Shown here piece after piece: positions 59,712 through 64,000 of a stretch of DNA of 64,000 bases; positions within the stretch are counted from its first letter, which is position 1; every line of letters starts with the position of its first letter. Below the pieces are notes generated by a model. It had not been told where the DNA came from, searched no databases, and saw only the letters and a program-made list of their open reading frames with translations. The translations under genes and the position numbers were made by a program. This DNA comes from Lepas anatifera (Eukaryota > Arthropoda > Thecostraca > Lepadidae). The DNA lies in contig JAOTON010002123.1 in the NCBI GenBank assembly GCA_034440635.1, positions 1 through 64,000 of the forward strand. Reading direction: 5' to 3'.

Positions 59712-61939
59712 AAATTTGTTCGAAGACTAGGGTATTTCCTGCGAAGCTGTTCAAAACTCATTATGTTTCCAGTGATATCGAGAATATCGTCTATAATCTT
59801 TATGTTAGAGGGATACATTGTTTTGAAACAGTCGGTGTTTGCTAATTTGACTTGGCTATTATACCATAACGGTTCCCTTTGTACATCCTTATAGTTGGTA
59901 AGTGGCCGAAACGTATATTTTTGAAATTCAGTCAATATATCCTTGTAAAATTTGGAAATTTTCAACGAGTTTATTGTTTGACGATTCATGTATGTTTTAA
60001 ATAGGTCAGCAAGTTCGCATCTTCCTACCCTAGCTTGAAGCAGTTTTTTCCATAAGGGTTGTTCTTCTTTGAACACCTTTGCCACCCAGGCTAGCTTGAG
60101 GGAGAGGCAGAATTTCTCTATATCTATGGCATTTAATCCCCCATTCTTTATTTGCTGGCAGAGCACCTTTTTTGCGACTTTGGGTGGTCTGCCCCTCCAT
60201 ATAAATCTCATGATTTTGCTTTGAATTTCTGTTTGGTATCTTTTAGGAATCATGCCCGTGTTACCAATATAAACCATTTTGGAGATGAGAAGTGCCTTGG
60301 ATATCGTTATTCTGCCCTTGATTGTTAGATCTCTTTGCTGCCAGATATTTAAAGTAGTGCTAATTGCTTTGGATACAGATTCGGCATTTTCTTTATAACA
60401 TGGTGATGAAGCACTGAATACAACACCTAAACTTTTAATCTTAGTTTCCGGTATTAGATTGTAGAATGTATCCGTACTGTCTTTTAGTTTCCCTAGCCAC
60501 ATCATTTTGCATTTCTGTAAGTTTAGTTTAAGTCCAGAAATCAGCTCAAATTCATGAAGCACAGCAAAGGCTTCAGATGCAGATTTTTTGTCTGACATAA
60601 ATAAATTAATATCATCAGCGTAAAGGCTTATCTTATATTCTTGCTTTGAAATTACAATGCCATGGATGTTGTTGTTAAGCTTCATTCTTACTGAAAGAAG
60701 TTCGATAGCCAAGATAAAGATGAGAGAACTTATACATGACCCCTGTAGCGTGGAGCGCTGGACAGGGATCCATCGTGATGAATACCCGTTATTCACTACG
60801 GTTAAATGGATGTCCCGGATAAGAAGGTTAACCCAGCTGATGAGGCTTTCGCCAAAATTGAATGCTCTCAGGGTATGTATTATGTAGTCATGGTCTAGGC
60901 GGTCGAACGCGTTTGCGAAATCGAGAGATAAAAATAAACCAGAAAGCTGGTCTTCATTACAGTATTCAATTATGTCTTGAACTAATCGAATGTTTTCTCC
61001 TATGTGACGCCCACGAATAAATCCTGTTTGGGTTTTATCTATTAGACCATCAATGACAGAGGAGATGGCAATAACTTTCGCGATGAGCTTGTACAGGACG
61101 TCGAGTAAGCACACTGGTCTCTTATTTTTCAGGAATCTCTGATCTCCCTTTTTCGGTATCAACGTTATTATGCCCCGTCGATGTGTTATGAACAATCCCT
61201 CATTTTGCGAATCATTTATGTACTGAACAATGGATGGCCCTAAATCATTCCAGAAATGTAATAAGAATTCTGGCGTGAATCCACTTACTCCCGGGGATTT
61301 ATTCTTAGCCATTTTACTCAATGCAAAAGTACATTCCTCTAGATCAACTTCTCCTTCACATCTTTCCTTGTCTTCATTTGACAACTGCGGTAGAGGTGTT
61401 CCTTGTATGTATGCAATTTTTTCCGCATCGTTGGATCTATTCTCTTTGGTATACAATTTTTCAAAGTGGTTTGCGCAGGCCTCAAGTATCAGTTTATTTT
61501 CAGTTATAATATTTTCCCCTTCAATAATTTCGTTAATTACTTTTTGTGCAGAAAGTTGTTTTCCCCTTCTGAGAAAATATTTCGTGGCCCGTTCCCCTTC
61601 TTCTACCCAGCGGGTTTTTGAGAAGAGCATTGCTGTTCTTGCCTTTTTCAATTTCAGATCGTTAAGCTTTTCTTTCTTATCATTGTATTCTATTAATTGT
61701 TCTCCAGTCAAAATACTTAGGTCTGCCTCAAAGCTACGTATTATGTTTTCGAGCTCGCCTTCGTCTTTCCTTCTCTGTTCAGCCATCTTTTTGCCAAATT
61801 TCATACATATTTGACGTATGTTACTTAAGAGAATCTCGATTTTAATTCCTAAGGTAACATTAGGTTCATATACTCCGGAGTTATTCAGACTTTTTTGAAT
61901 CTCGGTTCTGACCAATTTTTCAAATTCGTCATTTCCCAA
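59708..61939 (-). CDS. LINE ORF2 reverse transcriptase domain
   Basis: 743 residues. An N-terminal coiled-coil-like charged region (about 40-100), then RWVEEGERATKYFL (109-122), SPGVSGFTPEF (215-224, RT motif 1), LIPKKGD (260-266), RPVCLLDVLYKLIAKV (274-289), LSLDFANAFDRLDH (337-350, first catalytic Asp 340), TLQGSCISSLIF (397-408, where RQGCPLSPLLF-like sequence is usual) and YADD (440-443, catalytic). A thumb and connection region follows. All three catalytic aspartates are present. The frame ends prematurely at TGA (59708-59710) in a T-run, after which the C-terminal domain continues in another frame. Confidence 0.9.
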   Translation of the reverse strand: MGNDEFEKLVRTEIQKSLNNSGVYEPNVTLGIKIEILLSNIRQICMKFGKKMAEQRRKDEGELENIIRSFEADLSILTGEQLIEYNDKKEKLNDLKLKKARTAMLFSKTRWVEEGERATKYFLRRGKQLSAQKVINEIIEGENIITENKLILEACANHFEKLYTKENRSNDAEKIAYIQGTPLPQLSNEDKERCEGEVDLEECTFALSKMAKNKSPGVSGFTPEFLLHFWNDLGPSIVQYINDSQNEGLFITHRRGIITLIPKKGDQRFLKNKRPVCLLDVLYKLIAKVIAISSVIDGLIDKTQTGFIRGRHIGENIRLVQDIIEYCNEDQLSGLFLSLDFANAFDRLDHDYIIHTLRAFNFGESLISWVNLLIRDIHLTVVNNGYSSRWIPVQRSTLQGSCISSLIFILAIELLSVRMKLNNNIHGIVISKQEYKISLYADDINLFMSDKKSASEAFAVLHEFELISGLKLNLQKCKMMWLGKLKDSTDTFYNLIPETKIKSLGVVFSASSPCYKENAESVSKAISTTLNIWQQRDLTIKGRITISKALLISKMVYIGNTGMIPKRYQTEIQSKIMRFIWRGRPPKVAKKVLCQQIKNGGLNAIDIEKFCLSLKLAWVAKVFKEEQPLWKKLLQARVGRCELADLFKTYMNRQTINSLKISKFYKDILTEFQKYTFRPLTNYKDVQREPLWYNSQVKLANTDCFKTMYPSNIKIIDDILDITGNIMSFEQLRRKYPSLRTNF

Positions 61940-62675
61940 AAAGAGAATTATTAAATTTCCAAAAGGATGGACCTCTTTGATTCTTGCAGGACTCCATGAT
62001 TAGCGTGACGCAACTATGATCGCTGTGAATGCCAGGGTCGATGTTGAAGTGAAGTACATTGGACGAGAATAAAGTGTTTGATATGAATATGTAGTCTAGT
62101 CTTGATTGATTTTTATGGTTAGGCCTCTGCCAGGTGAAACCCTTGCCGGTACTGTGAGTATCTTTCCAAGCGTCTCTTAAGAGGAAAATTTCTAATAGAT
62201 CTCTAAGCTCTGCTGAAACTTCATGTCTATCCTCATCCAAGCGAATATTAAAGTCCCCTAATACAACTTCATTTCCTGTTCCAAATCTATCTAAAGTGTC
62301 ACGTAACTCATGAAGAAAATTAAACTTTTCTTGCACTGAATGACCAGCTGGGCCATACACACCTATAATAACCATGTCAAAATTGTTTTGTTTCACATTA
62401 ACCGCCAATATTCTGCCATTTTCAGCACGGTGTAAGGTCTCTGTTACCATTGCTATGTTTTTTGGCATGCATATGGCTATACCGCCTTGATTTCTGGACA
62501 TCCCATGGGAAAATATGATGTCACCTCCATGTTCATTTCTCCAACAAGATTCTACCTCATCTGACGAATGGGTTTCCTGTAAGACAGCAATGCTGTTGGG
62601 GTATTTTGTATGAATGTGCCGAAAGATAGACCTTCTTTTGGTTGCATCCCTTAAGCCACGTACATTAAAGGTCAA
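61929..62675 (-). CDS. LINE ORF2 APE-type endonuclease domain
   Basis: 248 residues. TFNVRGLRD (Asn4), LQETHS (Glu34), GVYGPAG (Tyr107), VVLGDFNIRLDED (Asp141, Asn143), SRLDYIF and IHSDHSCV (Asp219, His220): every catalytic position of the AP-like endonuclease is present. It nicks target DNA to prime reverse transcription. No ATG opens this frame; a stop lies a few codons upstream, so the true start may be lost or another small indel is present. It ends at FNNSLFGK followed by TGA, where a T-run shifts the frame into the RT domain (11-bp overlap). Confidence 0.88.
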   Translation of the reverse strand: MTFNVRGLRDATKRRSIFRHIHTKYPNSIAVLQETHSSDEVESCWRNEHGGDIIFSHGMSRNQGGIAICMPKNIAMVTETLHRAENGRILAVNVKQNNFDMVIIGVYGPAGHSVQEKFNFLHELRDTLDRFGTGNEVVLGDFNIRLDEDRHEVSAELRDLLEIFLLRDAWKDTHSTGKGFTWQRPNHKNQSRLDYIFISNTLFSSNVLHFNIDPGIHSDHSCVTLIMESCKNQRGPSFWKFNNSLFGK

Positions 62676-62690
62676 AATATGAAATTTAGC

Positions 62691-64000
62691 CTGCGTTTTT
62701 TGTTATTAGTTGCATAACTCGATTCATGATCAAATAGCACTCTGTTCTGAAGGCTATTCCTAGAGCAAGGTATGAAAATGAATAATGCTCATTTTCTCGT
62801 GAACGCTGCTGTTTGGTCAACATATCTGTCCTATGTTCCTCTCTCACTCCCATGATAACAAGGACAAGGCACCTAGCCACGTCGATACAGCCAAGAGGCG
62901 ACAAGGCCCGCTGCCGAGGTGCGGGACACAAAATAAATATAGCAAGGTTGACTTCCAAACATTCATAAAATCTTTTCCGACACACCTTACGATCAACTTA
63001 TTCCAATGAGTTTAAAGAGTGGTTAACACACGATGTGACAGCTCAAGAAGACACTTTCGCTTTCAAGCCTCCGACATCCATTATGCGGCCTGTGGAAAAA
63101 ACATACAGCCCCTTGCGGAGCTTCCGCAGTCAAGAGCTGAGCTTGGCTAAAGGTGACGCCACCGTAGATGATTGAAAGAACAAAGTGAGCTCGACCACTA
63201 AAAGTAAGGTGACGGAAACCACCACAGCACACAGTGAACAAAACTACTAACTACTTAAGTAAACCAATGACAGTTTCCTCTCCCACCTCTCTACGATCCA
63301 GCGCGGACGGGTCCGAGGCGGACACTGACAGGCAGAGTTCCGAAAGGAGTTAAACGCTCGCACGGGAGATGCCGCCCAGCGCCGCGTCAGACCCGCCCGC
63401 GCCGGCAGTCCTGTGGGCATCGCAGAGGAAACGGAAGATAACATACTTAATGGCTTTATATAACGTGCTGCATTACTGAAAGTTTTAACAGGTATTTTGG
63501 CATTGGTTCTCTTGACTTAGTATGCGTGTACAGTAAGCAATATGTCAATAAACGATTACAAAGTGGGCAATGAATCGTGATCACAGTAGAAAAACTTTAC
63601 ACTTTTTACTGATTTACAAACATTCTTTTGTCGAATTTCCTGTTACCATATCGATCTTTCAGTGTCTTGATGTCCATTGCCCTGACACAACATTACAGCC
63701 TATCGACCTCATGATTTACAATGCGTGTGAACGAGGAGACAGGCCCAAAACGATTAACAACTGGCATGGTAGACTTCAAACATGCCTGTCCCAAATCATT
63801 TCCTGGAGCATTGATATATCATCCCTCACATTCGTGTTGTGAGCTAGCTAGACTTTCTATGCACAGCGAGAAAGAAGTTCGAACAAGCGGAGCAGCGATC
63901 GAGAGGCCGGGCCCCTCCCGCCCCGCCTATCTCACCAAACTGTGCGAGGTGTTTTGTTTGTACGGACTTCCCAGGGTAGTGAGCTGTTTGGGCCACGGTA
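62691..64000. other. upstream flank of LINE; no gene seen
   Basis: May include the LINE 5' region. A 99-residue minus-strand frame at 62686-62985 abuts the endonuclease frame but has no ORF1-like coiled coil or CCHC motif. 63290-63420 is GC-rich (about 65%) and CpG-containing. 63840-63990 shows nothing recognisable. No transcription signals can be assigned. Confidence 0.4.

Larger units (their letters stand above)
58980..62690 (-). mobile_element. L1/Tx1-type LINE, nearly complete ORF2
   Basis: A minus-strand non-LTR retrotransposon with, in order, an APE-type endonuclease, reverse transcriptase and a C-terminal CCHC finger, about 1230 residues in all, the usual ORF2 length for the L1/Tx1 group. 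The GPSFWKFNNSL motif at the endonuclease-RT junction is typical of that group. Two single-base frame breaks split it into three frames, both in runs of five T. ORF1, an internal promoter and the 3' tail were not identified. Confidence 0.88.

Noticed and set aside
61230..61814. 194-residue plus-strand frame
   Set aside because: Antisense of the LINE reverse transcriptase frame.

Overview
This is animal nuclear DNA with no convincing host protein-coding gene. The best guess is a repeat-rich, probably marine, invertebrate or basal chordate; I cannot name the species. The absence of operons, the LINE clades, the tRNA-derived SINEs, dense cut-and-paste transposons with clean target-site duplications (TSDs) and a 1.1-kb CT microsatellite all point to a metazoan. 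Most open frames are chance frames inside repeats. The only frames that match protein families belong to retrotransposons or to a hAT transposase remnant.

Layout. 0.6-5.8 kb: four copies of a roughly 380-bp MITE with 8-bp TSDs, one split by a 2.1-kb hAT-like element that itself holds a SINE. 6.7-9.2 kb: a degenerate CGTAC-rich inverted array interrupted by a TTAA-flanked element. 9.3-13.5 kb: a SINE, GGAGCC hexamer repeats, the C-terminal end of a hAT transposase, and a 2.4-kb palindromic foldback element with an 8-bp TSD. 13.6-15.5 kb: giant (CT)n followed by TGTC-type DNA. 15.8-18 kb: two decayed 3' fragments of an RNase H-bearing LINE. 23.5-26.5 kb: a near-perfect palindrome with a TTAA-bounded segment at its exact centre. 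26.6-31.0 kb: a 4.3-kb hAT-like element filled with minisatellite. 31.9-33.4 kb: a LINE 3' end carrying two MITEs. 35.7-40.2 kb: nested hAT-type MITEs and an array of 16 copies of a transposon terminus. 41-42 kb and 51.8-57.7 kb: TTAA-flanked MITEs very rich in AGGTCA half-sites. 44.4-48.9 kb: a 4.5-kb element with terminal inverted repeats (TIRs). 59.0-62.7 kb: a nearly intact L1/Tx1-type LINE ORF2 on the minus strand.

The common theme is non-autonomous DNA transposons mobilised by two types of machinery: hAT (8-bp TSD, ends CAG/CAT/CCAG) and a TTAA-targeting type (piggyBac or Kolobok). Only a hAT transposase C-terminal fragment is present here, so the enzymes must be encoded elsewhere. The SINEs would need a LINE; the L1/Tx1 copy is close to intact but carries two frame breaks, both in T-runs. 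The AGGTCA-dense TTAA elements are the most interesting possibility for regulatory co-option.

All calls are by eye, without database searches. Boundaries marked by paired TSDs are firm; the others are approximate.
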